64,000 bases of DNA from positions 62,001 through 126,000 of the forward strand of contig NZ_NIWU01000005.1 of the NCBI RefSeq assembly GCF_002236105.1, read 5' to 3'. The stretch is from Pseudomonas umsongensis (GTDB lineage: Bacteria > Pseudomonadota > Gammaproteobacteria > Pseudomonadales > Pseudomonadaceae). Shown in pieces: positions 18,791 through 27,731 of this stretch; position 1 is the first letter of the stretch, and every line of letters starts with the position of its first letter. Position numbers and translations under genes: made by a program. Under the pieces are notes generated by a model. The model searched no databases, was not told where the DNA came from, and saw only the letters and a program-made list of their open reading frames with translations.

Positions 18791-21190
18791 TCAGTTCATC
18801 TCCCCCTGCACCCGATCCCTGCCTTCCTGCTTCGCCACATACACCCCCGAGTCCGCCCGTAACAACAGCGCATCCGCACCTTCTCCGGGTCGCCAGCTGG
18901 CAATGCCGAAACTGGCGGTGACCACGCCTACTTCATCGATCGGCGCACTGCGCAGGCTTTGCCACAACTCCAGTGACAACAGATGGGCCTGCTCGCCACC
19001 GATGTCCGGGCAAAGGACCATGAACTCCTCGCCACCCAGGCGGCAGAACACATCCGAGCGCCGCAGCCGATGACCAATGCGCTCGCACACCGCCTGCAAC
19101 ACCCGATCGCCGACGGCGTGGCCGTACTGGTCATTGATACGCTTGAAGTGGTCGATGTCGAGCATGATCACCGACAGTTCGCCACCACCGCGCTCCACCC
19201 GCGCCATCTCGGTGGTCAGCCGTTCCTGGAAATAGCGACGATTGTGGATACCGGTCAGGGAATCGGTGACCGACAGCGCCCGCAATTCTTCTTCCACTCG
19301 CTTGGTGTCGGTAATGTCGGAAATGTAGCCATGCCAGAGCACGCCGCCGCCGGGCAGTTCCTCCGGGGTCGCCTCGCCACGGACCCAGCGCAGGCCGCGC
19401 TGGGGCAATTGCACGCGGTACTCCTCGCGCCAGTGGCTGAGGCTGTTGGCGGAGGCGCGGATCGAGGCGCGCACGCGGGTGGTGTCCTGAGGATGAATCC
19501 GCGTGAAAATCGCTTCGGCGTTGAGCAACAGCACGTCCGGCTCCAGCTCATAGATCTCGCGAATACCGTCGCTGGCGTAGATCACGCTGAAGCGCCCGTC
19601 GAACTCCATCTTGAACTGGTAGATCCCGCCGGGCACATGGGCACTGAGCTTCTTCAACAACAGGTCCCGCGCGGCCAGGGCCTCGTGCACGCGCTTGCGT
19701 TCAGTGATGTCGATGCAGATCGCCAGGTGCCCGACCCACAACCCCTGCTCGTCGAGGACCGGGGTCGCCAGCATGTTGACAATCAGATGGCTGCCATCGC
19801 CGCGTACCAACGTCCACTCCCGCGCCTCATGGCCACCCTCCTCGCCGCCCTCGACCAGCATCGCGTGACAGGCCGGTACCGGCTTGCCGTAACGCGCACT
19901 CAATTCCGCCGAGCGTGCCGCGAGCTCCCGGGGCAAGTGCAGGTTTTCCAGGGTCATGTGCCCGACCACGTCGGCGGCGGTATAACCGAGCATCTGCTCG
20001 GCGCCGGCATTGAAAGTGCTGATCACCCCGCGCAGGTCCGTGGCGATGATGGCTACCTGGGTCGCGGCATCCAGCACCCCGCGCAACTGGCCATGGGTGC
20101 CGCGCAGTTCCTGTTCGCGGGCGCGCAGCTCCGCGGTCCTTTGCTCGACCATTTTCAGCGCCCGCTGCCGCTGACTGACCAGTACATACAGCAAGGCGCT
20201 GAGCAACACACTGAGCAAGCCACCGAGCACGACCAGCGTGGTCACTGAAGAGTGGTTGGCTTGGAGAAAAGCCTCGCTGGGCCGGATATCGACCTGATAA
20301 TCATGATCGGCGAGACGTAACAAGCGCGTCGTGGACAAGTCACTGTGCGCTGGTGCATTGGGCGATTCAAACAGCACCTCGTGCTGCTCATCGGTGGACA
20401 GGTCGAGGATACGCACCGAGAGATAATCGCGACCCGCCTCCGGCAACCCGTCCGCCAGCAACTGGCGCATGCTGATCACCGCCATGACATACCCGAACGG
20501 TTTGCCGGTTGCGCCGCCTTTGTTGCTGTGCGGCATGACCGGCGCGACCAACAGTACGCCTCGCGCATAAGCCGGCTCGATATTGACCAGGTGCATCGGT
20601 TGCGACACGGCCATGCCCTGATGCTGGTCGGCCCGCTCCAAGGTGGCCCGACGCAAGGGCTGAGCCAGCAAGTCATAACCCAGCGGCGCACCGAGCTTGC
20701 TTTGCGTCTGGCTATACAGCACCGCAACGTACTCATCCCGCTCGCCGGCCAATTGCAGTTGGCCGGCGGCATTGAGTTCGCGCAGGGTGAACCCGCTCAG
20801 GCCCTCCTCGCGCGCCCGGCGCTCAAAGGCCGCCCGCTGGTCGCGGCTGACCCGCTCGGCGAACGAATACGCCTGGGTCCGGTGCAACAGGGGTTGGGTG
20901 TAGCCGTTGAATTCCGCGTGCGAGACCGTATCGGAGTTGGCAAAGAAGCGGCGCAGGCCATCGAGGCGCTGCTCCTGATCCTGGAAACGTTCTTCGATAC
21001 GGCTGTAGCGTTCGCTGGCTAGTAACTGGAAGCGTTGACGCAATTGATTGTGAAACAGGTTTAGCGTCGACCAGGCGAGCAGTGCCGTGAGAATCGCGCC
21101 GACGAGCAAGACCATGAGCGCGACCAGCCCGGCCGAGACATCTTCGCTGATAAAACCCAGGATCTTGGGGCGCACGGCGTACAACGACAT
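18791..21190 (-). CDS. Membrane diguanylate cyclase (CHASE-PAS-PAS-GGDEF)
   Basis: 799 residues. A first helix (LVALMVLLVGAILTALLAW) and a second near residues 320-345 (LVVLGGLLSVLLSALLYVLV) bracket a periplasmic CHASE-type sensor. Two PAS domains follow (about 370-490, YTAADVVGH; about 510-630, with a PAC-like WVRGEATPEELP), then GGDEF. The catalytic motif is RLGGEEF near residue 719. An RxxD sequence (RRSD) five residues before GGEEF is a product-inhibition site, so it should be an active, feedback-controlled c-di-GMP synthase. No EAL domain is present. The ligand is unknown. Confidence 0.92.
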   Translation of the reverse strand: MSLYAVRPKILGFISEDVSAGLVALMVLLVGAILTALLAWSTLNLFHNQLRQRFQLLASERYSRIEERFQDQEQRLDGLRRFFANSDTVSHAEFNGYTQPLLHRTQAYSFAERVSRDQRAAFERRAREEGLSGFTLRELNAAGQLQLAGERDEYVAVLYSQTQSKLGAPLGYDLLAQPLRRATLERADQHQGMAVSQPMHLVNIEPAYARGVLLVAPVMPHSNKGGATGKPFGYVMAVISMRQLLADGLPEAGRDYLSVRILDLSTDEQHEVLFESPNAPAHSDLSTTRLLRLADHDYQVDIRPSEAFLQANHSSVTTLVVLGGLLSVLLSALLYVLVSQRQRALKMVEQRTAELRAREQELRGTHGQLRGVLDAATQVAIIATDLRGVISTFNAGAEQMLGYTAADVVGHMTLENLHLPRELAARSAELSARYGKPVPACHAMLVEGGEEGGHEAREWTLVRGDGSHLIVNMLATPVLDEQGLWVGHLAICIDITERKRVHEALAARDLLLKKLSAHVPGGIYQFKMEFDGRFSVIYASDGIREIYELEPDVLLLNAEAIFTRIHPQDTTRVRASIRASANSLSHWREEYRVQLPQRGLRWVRGEATPEELPGGGVLWHGYISDITDTKRVEEELRALSVTDSLTGIHNRRYFQERLTTEMARVERGGGELSVIMLDIDHFKRINDQYGHAVGDRVLQAVCERIGHRLRRSDVFCRLGGEEFMVLCPDIGGEQAHLLSLELWQSLRSAPIDEVGVVTASFGIASWRPGEGADALLLRADSGVYVAKQEGRDRVQGEMN

Positions 21191-21309
21191 AGACGCAACT
21201 CAAAACGCCATGTGCGGGAAAGCCCATTGGCCGTGAGTTGAGTTATAGCTATTAGCCACTAATTTGACCAGTGGTGCGGGACCAACAACATCTGGTGCGC
21301 CTCCCCTCC

Positions 21310-21416
21310 TGTAGGAGCGAGGCTTGCCCGCGAACCAGACGCAGCGGTGTAGCAGGGTACAACGCGGCGGCTGGTTCGCCGGCAAGTCGGATCGCCGCAC
21401 CGCTGGCTCCTACAAA
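21310..21416. repeat. REP pair (TGTAGGAG type)
   Basis: Begins TGTAGGAGCGAGGCTTGCCC and closes CGCTGGCTCCTACA in inverted orientation. It fills much of the gap between rlmKL and the cyclase gene. Confidence 0.8.
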
Positions 21417-21469
21417 GCGAAGAACGATGACGCGGTGTGGCAGATGCCCCCCCGCGTCCGGCTCGCCTG

Positions 21470-23740
21470 TCAGCGAGCAGTGATCTTCCACGCGCGATGG
21501 ATCTTGGCGTTACGGGCAAAATCCGGATCGATGGTCTGGGCGGTGATCTCTTCGATCGCGTAGCGCTCGCTGAGGTTAGGCTCGAGTTCGAACTTGCGGA
21601 AGTTGTTGGAGAAGTACAACACCCCACCCGGTGCCAGCCGCGCCATGGCCAGGTCGATCAGTTGCACCTGGTCACGTTGCACGTCGAAGATGCCTTCCAT
21701 GCGCTTGGAGTTGGAGAAAGTCGGCGGATCGATGAAGATCAGGTCGTACTCTTCACGGCAGGCATCCAGCCAGACCATCACATCGCTCTGCTCCAGGCGG
21801 TTCTTGTCGGAGAAACCGTTCAGCGACAGGTTGCGACGCGCCCAGTCCAGGTAGGTTTTCGACAGGTCGACGCTGGTGGTGCTGCGCGCGCCGCCCTTGG
21901 CCGCGTGCACACTGGCAGTTGCGGTGTAGCAATACAGATTGAGGAAGCGCTTGCCGGCAGCCTCTTTCTGAATGCGCATGCGCATCGGCCGGTGGTCGAG
22001 GAACAGCCCGGTGTCGAGGTAATCGGTGAGGTTGACCAGCAGTTTCACGCCGCCTTCATTAACCTCGACAAACTTGCCCTGGGCCGCCTGGCGCTCGTAT
22101 TGCTTGGTACCGCTCTGACGCTCGCGGCGCTTGACCACCACCTGGTTCTTGTCGATGTTCAGGGCCTGCGGGATCGCCGCCAGGGCGTCGAACATGCGCG
22201 CCGAGGCCTTTTGCGGATCAATGGATTTCGGTGCGGCGTATTCCTGGACGTGGACCCAATCGTGGTAGAGGTCGATGGCCATGGAGTATTCCGGCATGTC
22301 GGCATCGTAGACGCGATAGCAGTCGATGCCCTCACGCTTGACCCACTTGCCCAGCGCCTTGAGGTTTTTCTGCAGGCGGTTGGCAAACATCTGCCCGCCT
22401 TCACTCAGGCGCGGCTGCTCAATCACCGGTGCCGGGGCTGGCGCAGGTTTGATCGGGTTGCCGTTCTTGTTGTACTGGCGCTCTTGCGGCTCGCTCGGCG
22501 CCTGATCGTAGGCCGCCTGCTCACGCTCGGCCTGACGCTGCTCCGGGGTACGACGCTCACCGGTGACGAATTGATCCGGCAACACCTTGATCAGCAACAG
22601 CTTGCACGGCAGGGCGCCGTTCCAGAACGAATATTGCTTGTGGCTACGGATGCCCATGCGCTTGCCCAGGTCCGGCGCACCGGTGAATACCGCGGCTTCC
22701 CAGTTGAGGCAAGCCTGGCGCAGACGTTCGCCAAGGTTCTGGTAGAGGTAGAGCAGGCTCGCCTCGTCGCCCAGACGCTCGCCGTAAGGGGGGTTGCAGA
22801 TCACCAGGCCTTTCTGGTTCTGGTCCGGACGCGGCTCGAAGGTCGCGACTTCGCCCTGGTAGATCTTGATCCACTCGCTCAGGCCGGCACGCTCGACGTT
22901 GTTGCGCCCCGGTTGAATCAGGCGCGGATCGGCTTCGTAACCGCGAATCCACAACGGTGGCTTGGCCAGGCCGGCAGCTGCACGCTCGGAAGCTTCTTCA
23001 TGGAGTTTTTTCCACAGCGCCGGTACGTGACCGAGCCACGCAGTGAAACCCCATTGTTCGCGGCGCAGGTTCGGCGCGATGTCGGCAGCGATCATCGCCG
23101 CTTCGACCAGGAAGGTGCCGACACCGCACATCGGGTCAGCCAGGGCTCCGCCTTCAGCGGCGATGCGTGGCCAGCCGGAACGGATCAGGATCGCCGCCGC
23201 CAGGTTTTCCTTCAGCGGCGCCGCGCCTTGCTGCAGGCGATAGCCACGCTGGTGCAGGCTATGGCCGGACAGGTCGAGGGAGAGGATCGCTTCACCGCGG
23301 TCCAGACGCAGATGGATGCGCAGGTCCGGGTTGAGCTTGTCGATGGACGGACGGTCGCCCTGTGGGGTGCGCAGTTTGTCGACGATGGCGTCCTTGACCT
23401 TCAAGGCACCGAAGTGGGTGTTGTCGATACCCGAGCCGTGGCCGCTGAATTCGACGGCCAGCGTGCCGTCATTGAGCATGTGGTCTTGCCACTCGATGTC
23501 CAGCACACCGTGGTAGAGGTCTTCGGCGTCTTTCATCGGAAAACGCTTGAGCACCAGCAGGACCCGGTTGGCCAGGCGCGACCACAGGCACAGGCGATAA
23601 GCGGTTTCCATGGTGGCCATGCCACGCACGGCGGAAGTGTGCTCACGTGCTTCCTCAAGGCCAAGCCCGACGGCTTCCTCGATGAGCAGGCCTTCAAGGC
23701 CTTTAGGGCAAGTGAGGAAGAGTTCGAAACGATCGGACAT
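21470..23740 (-). CDS. rlmL: 23S rRNA (guanine) methyltransferase RlmKL
   Basis: Bifunctional enzyme making m2G2445 (RlmL half) and m7G2069 (RlmK half) in 23S rRNA. It is 756 residues from MSDRFELFLTCPKGLEG. An N-terminal THUMP domain is followed by the RlmL domain with ADPMCGVGTFLVEAA and the N2-methylase motif NPPYGER. The C-terminal RlmK domain has NLYCYTATASVHAAKGGA and IDPPTFSNSKRM. A charged Q/E-rich linker (about 455-500) separates the halves. The ATG at 23740 matches the family N-terminus; the in-frame extension upstream is not conserved-looking. Confidence 0.95.
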   Translation of the reverse strand: MSDRFELFLTCPKGLEGLLIEEAVGLGLEEAREHTSAVRGMATMETAYRLCLWSRLANRVLLVLKRFPMKDAEDLYHGVLDIEWQDHMLNDGTLAVEFSGHGSGIDNTHFGALKVKDAIVDKLRTPQGDRPSIDKLNPDLRIHLRLDRGEAILSLDLSGHSLHQRGYRLQQGAAPLKENLAAAILIRSGWPRIAAEGGALADPMCGVGTFLVEAAMIAADIAPNLRREQWGFTAWLGHVPALWKKLHEEASERAAAGLAKPPLWIRGYEADPRLIQPGRNNVERAGLSEWIKIYQGEVATFEPRPDQNQKGLVICNPPYGERLGDEASLLYLYQNLGERLRQACLNWEAAVFTGAPDLGKRMGIRSHKQYSFWNGALPCKLLLIKVLPDQFVTGERRTPEQRQAEREQAAYDQAPSEPQERQYNKNGNPIKPAPAPAPVIEQPRLSEGGQMFANRLQKNLKALGKWVKREGIDCYRVYDADMPEYSMAIDLYHDWVHVQEYAAPKSIDPQKASARMFDALAAIPQALNIDKNQVVVKRRERQSGTKQYERQAAQGKFVEVNEGGVKLLVNLTDYLDTGLFLDHRPMRMRIQKEAAGKRFLNLYCYTATASVHAAKGGARSTTSVDLSKTYLDWARRNLSLNGFSDKNRLEQSDVMVWLDACREEYDLIFIDPPTFSNSKRMEGIFDVQRDQVQLIDLAMARLAPGGVLYFSNNFRKFELEPNLSERYAIEEITAQTIDPDFARNAKIHRAWKITAR

Positions 23741-24137
23741 GAGAATTCGGAGCCTTTGCTGAGTGGAGCGGCAACGCATTGCCGGCCCGGTTTTCAATCA
23801 GGCGCTTTTCTCGAAGAGCGCCCGCGTGGCACGAAGGTGTGCCGTTCCACCCTTGCTGCCCGGGTTAAATGAGCTTAGATGCAAGGACAGATAAAAAAGT
23901 TGATGCAATAAAATGACATAAGTTGACCCTTCGTCGAATAGTCCACCCCGCCAACGGGAGGCATTCTCAGCAAAGGATTAACCTGATCATCCAACGCAGG
24001 GCCGATCATACCGGGGTTTGGTCAAGAAATACGCCACAAACATCATGTTACTTAGTGCCATAGCACATTAACGGTTACGTCCTTATGACAAAACGATCAT
24101 TCCCTCGATGTGACGCATTGGTTAGAACTCAATACAG
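23741..24137. other. Intergenic region upstream of rlmKL and rmf
   Basis: No open reading frame of interest. A hairpin GGCGCT/AGCGCC near 23799-23820 lies in the rlmKL leader. The rest is AT-richer and must contain the divergent promoters; I cannot place -10/-35 boxes with confidence. Confidence 0.5.
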
Positions 24138-24229
24138 GTTGGCGCCGCAATGACGCCAACACCTTGGCTCGTCACGCCGGCAACGAGCCCCAACGGCAGA
24201 GTTTTTCTGCCAGACCTCGATTGAGGTCT
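24138..24229 (+). ncRNA. rmf leader RNA motif (four tandem hairpins)
   Basis: Four perfect stems in 92 bases: GTTGGCG/CGCCAAC (24138-24160), GGCTCGT/ACGAGCC (24166-24189), GGCAGA/TCTGCC (24195-24211) and AGACCTC/GAGGTCT (24212-24229), just upstream of rmf. Position and genus fit the conserved Pseudomonas rmf RNA motif known from comparative genomics, thought to act in cis on rmf. A six-codon reading frame (24235-24255) lies between it and rmf. Confidence 0.75.
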
Positions 24230-24267
24230 ACGCGATGAATACAGTCAACAAGTGAGGGCAACACCCT

Positions 24268-24483
24268 ATGAGAAGACTTAAGCGTGATCCGTTGGAAAGA
24301 GCATTTTTGCGCGGATATCAATATGGCGTTGGTGGCAAATCCCGTGAGCTTTGCCCATTTACTCTACCGTCGGTACGCCAAGCCTGGATTAACGGCTGGC
24401 GCGAAGGACGCGGCGACAACTGGGACGGTATGACCGGCACTGCGGGAATCCACAGACTCAACGAACTTCACGCCGTCGGCTAA
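24268..24483 (+). CDS. rmf: Ribosome modulation factor
   Basis: 71 residues beginning MRRLKRDPLERAFLRGYQYG, with the conserved RQAWINGWREGRGDNWDGM. RMF converts 70S ribosomes to inactive 100S dimers in stationary phase. GAGGG upstream serves as ribosome site. It is preceded by the structured leader and followed by an intrinsic terminator, so it is monocistronic. Confidence 0.97.
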   Translation: MRRLKRDPLERAFLRGYQYGVGGKSRELCPFTLPSVRQAWINGWREGRGDNWDGMTGTAGIHRLNELHAVG

Positions 24484-24565
24484 CACAGGGCACACACTCC
24501 GACATACAATCTGATATGTAGTGAATTAACCACGCACGTCCCATCCGGACGGCGGGCTACGGCCC

Positions 24566-24593
24566 AGGGGCTCCTTTGAAGGGGCCCTTTTTT
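24566..24593 (+). terminator. rmf terminator
   Basis: AGGGGCTCC pairs with GGGGCCCTT (wobbles allowed) around a six-base loop, followed by a T-tract. Confidence 0.85.
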
Positions 24594-24620
24594 ATGCCTG
24601 TTTCATGGCCAACCCAATAC

Positions 24621-24645
24621 CTGTAGGAGCGAGCATGCTCGCGAT
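24621..24645. repeat. Single REP
   Basis: One copy, CTGTAGGAGCGAGCATGCTC plus CGCG, between the convergent rmf and pyrD genes; no inverted partner is seen. Confidence 0.7.
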
Positions 24646-24702
24646 AAACCTGAGAGCGCCGCGGGGTGTCAGGTTTCCAGCGTTATCATTAACGGGGGCG
24701 GG

Positions 24703-25722
24703 TTACCTGAGGGCTGCGATCGCGTCTACCGACTCGCGGATGAGTGCCGGGCCTTTGTAGATAAAGCCCGAGTAGATCTGCACCAGGCTCGCACCCGCGC
24801 TGATTTTTTCCGCTGCGTGCCTGCCTTCGGTGATGCCGCCCGCCGCGATGATCGGCAAGCGACCGCCCAGCTCCGAGGCCAGCACCTTCACGGTGTGCGT
24901 GCTCTTGTCACGCACCGGCGCGCCGGACAGGCCGCCCGCCTCGTCCCCATGTTCCATGCCTTCGACACCCACGCGGCTCAAGGTGGTGTTGGTGGCGATG
25001 ACCGCGTCCATCCCGGTTTCGATCAACGCCTGTGCGACCTGCGCGGTTTCTTCGTCGGTCATGTCCGGTGCGATCTTGATCGCCAGAGGAACGTGCCGGC
25101 CATGACGCAGCGCCAGTTCCGCCCGGCGCGCGGCGAGGTCTGCCAGCAGCTGCTTGAGCGAGTCACCAAATTGCAGGCTGCGCAGGCCCGGGGTGTTGGG
25201 CGAGCTGACGTTGACCGTCACGTAGCTGGCATGGGCATAGACCTTGTCCAGGCAGATCAGGTAGTCGTCGACCGCGCGCTCTACCGGGGTGTCGAAGTTC
25301 TTGCCGATATTGATGCCTAGCACACCCTTGTACTTGGCGGCCGCCACGCGGGCCAGCAAGTGATCGACACCGAGGTTGTTGAAGCCCATGCGGTTGATGA
25401 TCGCCTCGGCCTCCGGCAAACGGAACAACCGGGGTTTGGGGTTGCCCGGTTGTGGGCGCGGGGTAATGGTGCCGATTTCGACAAAGCCAAAACCCAGTTG
25501 TGCAAAGCCGTCGATGGCCGCGCCATTCTTGTCCAGGCCAGCGGCCAGGCCTACCGGGTTCGGGAAGTCCAGGCCCATGACATTCACCGGCAGTTTTGCC
25601 GGGGCCTTGCACAGCAAACCGTTGAGCCCCAGGCGCCCGCCCGCACCGATCAGGTCCAGGGACAGATCGTGGGAGGTTTCCGGGGAAAGTTTGAACAACA
25701 GCTGACGGGCCAGGGTGTACAT
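24703..25722 (-). CDS. pyrD: Dihydroorotate dehydrogenase (quinone), class 2
   Basis: Membrane-associated flavoenzyme of pyrimidine synthesis, oxidising dihydroorotate with quinone. It is 339 residues from MYTLARQLLFKLSPETSHD, the class 2 N-terminal quinone-tunnel helices. Core motifs are NPVGLAAGLDKNG, INRMGFNN, TVNVSSPNTPGLR (catalytic serine) and IIAAGGI with QIYSGFIYKGP for FMN binding. It is the last host gene before the secretion island. Confidence 0.96.
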   Translation of the reverse strand: MYTLARQLLFKLSPETSHDLSLDLIGAGGRLGLNGLLCKAPAKLPVNVMGLDFPNPVGLAAGLDKNGAAIDGFAQLGFGFVEIGTITPRPQPGNPKPRLFRLPEAEAIINRMGFNNLGVDHLLARVAAAKYKGVLGINIGKNFDTPVERAVDDYLICLDKVYAHASYVTVNVSSPNTPGLRSLQFGDSLKQLLADLAARRAELALRHGRHVPLAIKIAPDMTDEETAQVAQALIETGMDAVIATNTTLSRVGVEGMEHGDEAGGLSGAPVRDKSTHTVKVLASELGGRLPIIAAGGITEGRHAAEKISAGASLVQIYSGFIYKGPALIRESVDAIAALR

Positions 25723-25761
25723 GGGCGGGTTTGACTCGATTGGCGGCGAATTGAGCCGGCG

Positions 25762-25767
25762 ATTATA
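25762..25767 (-). promoter_or_regulatory. pyrD -10 box TATAAT
   Basis: Perfect TATAAT on the minus strand 40 bases upstream of the pyrD start. An imperfect 15-base inverted repeat (25773-25787 with 25805-25819) lies just upstream of it. No clear -35 is visible. Confidence 0.5.
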
Positions 25768-25845
25768 GCCGGGTGGAGGGGGACAGGCGAGGACCTGTGC
25801 TAGACCTGCCCCACTCCACATTCTTGACGACACCACGCAAAGCCT

Positions 25846-27240
25846 TTACGGCGCAGGATTCTCGCGCAATTGCTCTGGCGACCATTGATTGTCAGTACGC
25901 TGGGAACAACTCCAGATAAATGGAAAGTAGATGAGCATCAGCATAAGCATTACACAGACATTCACAACATGGCCTTGAGTCTCCTCACCCATATCAGTCA
26001 AAGCCAACTCGACGGCCGCCGCGGATACTGCAAGATTGAGGGCCTGAAATGCCGAAGTTCGGGACGCGTTGACATTCAACAGCGTATCAGTCAGTTGCTC
26101 CCGTGAGGGCAGACGTGCCCCGGCCCGTACTTGCAGCACACTTTGCTGCAGTGACTCCGGGTCGGACAACACTGAATCCAGTCCAGCCGAAGGAGACAGC
26201 AAGGGCCAGCTTCTGCACAGGATAAAGATGAAATCGTCAAAGACCGCGCCCAGGGCATTCATTGCAGCCTGGAAGAAATCCGCGCACAGGCTGTAGCCAA
26301 GGTCGGCCGCGTATCGACCCGGACCGCTCAGCGGCATCAAGGCTCCCAATTCAGCCAGCAAATATTGCAATGTTCCATAAGCTACCGTGGTTACCCCGGT
26401 AGCTCCGGCACTGGCTGCGCCTGCGTTGTCCTGCAAAGGGAAGAAGGCGTTGCTCAGATCTCGAGCCACCGTATATATATTGGTATTAATGATGCTCGAA
26501 AGTATGGTGTTCGAAGCACCGGTCACGTGCGCGGCAATCAGTGCGCCCATCGTAATGCTGGCCATGCAAACGCGCCCCAGTCGTGACTGAAGACTGGCCG
26601 TGCCCGCGCACTCGTCGCGGATGGCGCCCATCAGACTCATCGCGGGTCCAATCATCGTTATAGCAGCCACCTCCCATGCGCGAGATGCCTCGGGTGAATC
26701 ACCCTCCCGGATAGCTTTTTCCACGTAATAACCGACGATCTGGCGCAATACCGTGGTCAGCGCGACGACCAGGCCTGTACGCGCCGTGATGTTCAATAAA
26801 TTGCGGGCGGGCTCCCCGGCTTTCCCCAACAACTCCAGACCGGCTTCAAGCACCGTGCGCATTCGACTTTCGCGGGTTTGTTCGTTATCCGCTCGATTTA
26901 ACTCGGTGGCCCGAGCAAAAAAGTCTTCATTGACCAACTCTTCAGGTAAGCCTCCATGGTCAATGAAGTCGCTCACCCGTCCCACTACAGTTCGGTCTGT
27001 CTCGCCTAATTGCCTATAGCTCTCCTCTACCTGAAACGCTACACGACGGTCCATGCTTTCCATGGCCACTGCGACTTGCCTGGGTGTTCCCAGCATAGCC
27101 AGATGAAAAGCCGACGATCCTTCAAGTCTTGATGAGCTCAACATCAAGTCCGAACTGCGACTGGCCGCAGTTGAGGGTTCAGTCAAAGGTCCAGGTAGCG
27201 TAATTACTCTTCCGAAATTTCCCGCGATAGGTAAAGCCAT
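25846..27240 (-). CDS. Unrecognised membrane-rich protein, candidate T3SS effector
   Basis: 464 residues that I cannot assign to a family. The first 45 residues are Ser/Thr/Ala/Pro-rich, low in charge and without a signal peptide, as in T3SS substrates. Residues 50-145 are charged and helical. Hydrophobic stretches follow near 155-172, 190-206, 225-252, 280-303, 323-343 and 425-445, the last containing MLMLMLIYFPFIW. AAGGA precedes the ATG with seven-base spacing. It is 53 bases downstream of orgC, the last gene of the secretion operon and the only one without an SPI-1 counterpart. The several hydrophobic helices suggest insertion into a host membrane. Effector status is inference. Confidence 0.6.
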   Translation of the reverse strand: MALPIAGNFGRVITLPGPLTEPSTAASRSSDLMLSSSRLEGSSAFHLAMLGTPRQVAVAMESMDRRVAFQVEESYRQLGETDRTVVGRVSDFIDHGGLPEELVNEDFFARATELNRADNEQTRESRMRTVLEAGLELLGKAGEPARNLLNITARTGLVVALTTVLRQIVGYYVEKAIREGDSPEASRAWEVAAITMIGPAMSLMGAIRDECAGTASLQSRLGRVCMASITMGALIAAHVTGASNTILSSIINTNIYTVARDLSNAFFPLQDNAGAASAGATGVTTVAYGTLQYLLAELGALMPLSGPGRYAADLGYSLCADFFQAAMNALGAVFDDFIFILCRSWPLLSPSAGLDSVLSDPESLQQSVLQVRAGARLPSREQLTDTLLNVNASRTSAFQALNLAVSAAAVELALTDMGEETQGHVVNVCVMLMLMLIYFPFIWSCSQRTDNQWSPEQLRENPAP

Positions 27241-27293
27241 CGTCGTATCCTTTTTTAAACAACAAAAGTTCTCTCAGGATTGCTCCTTTCACC

Positions 27294-27731
27294 TCACCAC
27301 TCACTCTTCTCCCAAGCTTCATCCTCCATCGGTTGAAACACCTCACGCATGAAGCCCTTGACGAAGACGTCCATGCTGAATGCAAGGCCGTTGGCGCCTT
27401 CGATTTCCTCATAAAGCAGCGACTCTTCCAGCCCGTCGTCCTTCAATCGAACCAGCACCTGCTGCGTAACTGCCATCAACGCATTGGCAGTGGGGTACGC
27501 TGGTGATTTGCCATCTGCGCCTCGAAGTGAACGGAGAAACGCATGGATGACCTTTTCTCCCTGCCCCTCCATGGCTGACAGCAACTCATACAGGCGCTCG
27601 AATTCGGGGTCCGGACGCTTGTTTTCAGGCATGTTCCGGTTGGCTGCACGTATATGCGACTCAAGGGACTCGACCGCTGCGCGCCCCCCGCTCTCAGTCG
27701 TGCGCAGACTCAAACCGCTTTCAATCTTCAT
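27294..27731 (-). CDS. OrgC-like T3SS protein
   Basis: 145 residues from MKIESGLSLRTTESGG. GAGG lies six bases before the ATG, and the gene overlaps the end of sctL. It is mostly acidic and helical. In Salmonella the gene after orgA-orgB is orgC, a secreted factor that promotes needle polymerisation, of similar length. The call rests on position and size, since OrgC proteins diverge quickly. No membrane segment or signal peptide. Confidence 0.55.
   Translation of the reverse strand: MKIESGLSLRTTESGGRAAVESLESHIRAANRNMPENKRPDPEFERLYELLSAMEGQGEKVIHAFLRSLRGADGKSPAYPTANALMAVTQQVLVRLKDDGLEESLLYEEIEGANGLAFSMDVFVKGFMREVFQPMEDEAWEKSEW

Noticed and set aside
21437..23872. 811-codon plus-strand frame opposite rlmKL
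   Set aside because: Antisense shadow of a conserved gene, no domain resemblance.
23741..24137. A small gene in the long rlmKL-rmf gap
   Set aside because: No frame with a ribosome site and coding-like composition was seen.
25773..25819. 15-base inverted repeat between pyrD and the candidate effector gene as a terminator
   Set aside because: No T-tract follows on either strand; it overlaps the pyrD promoter region and may be an operator instead.
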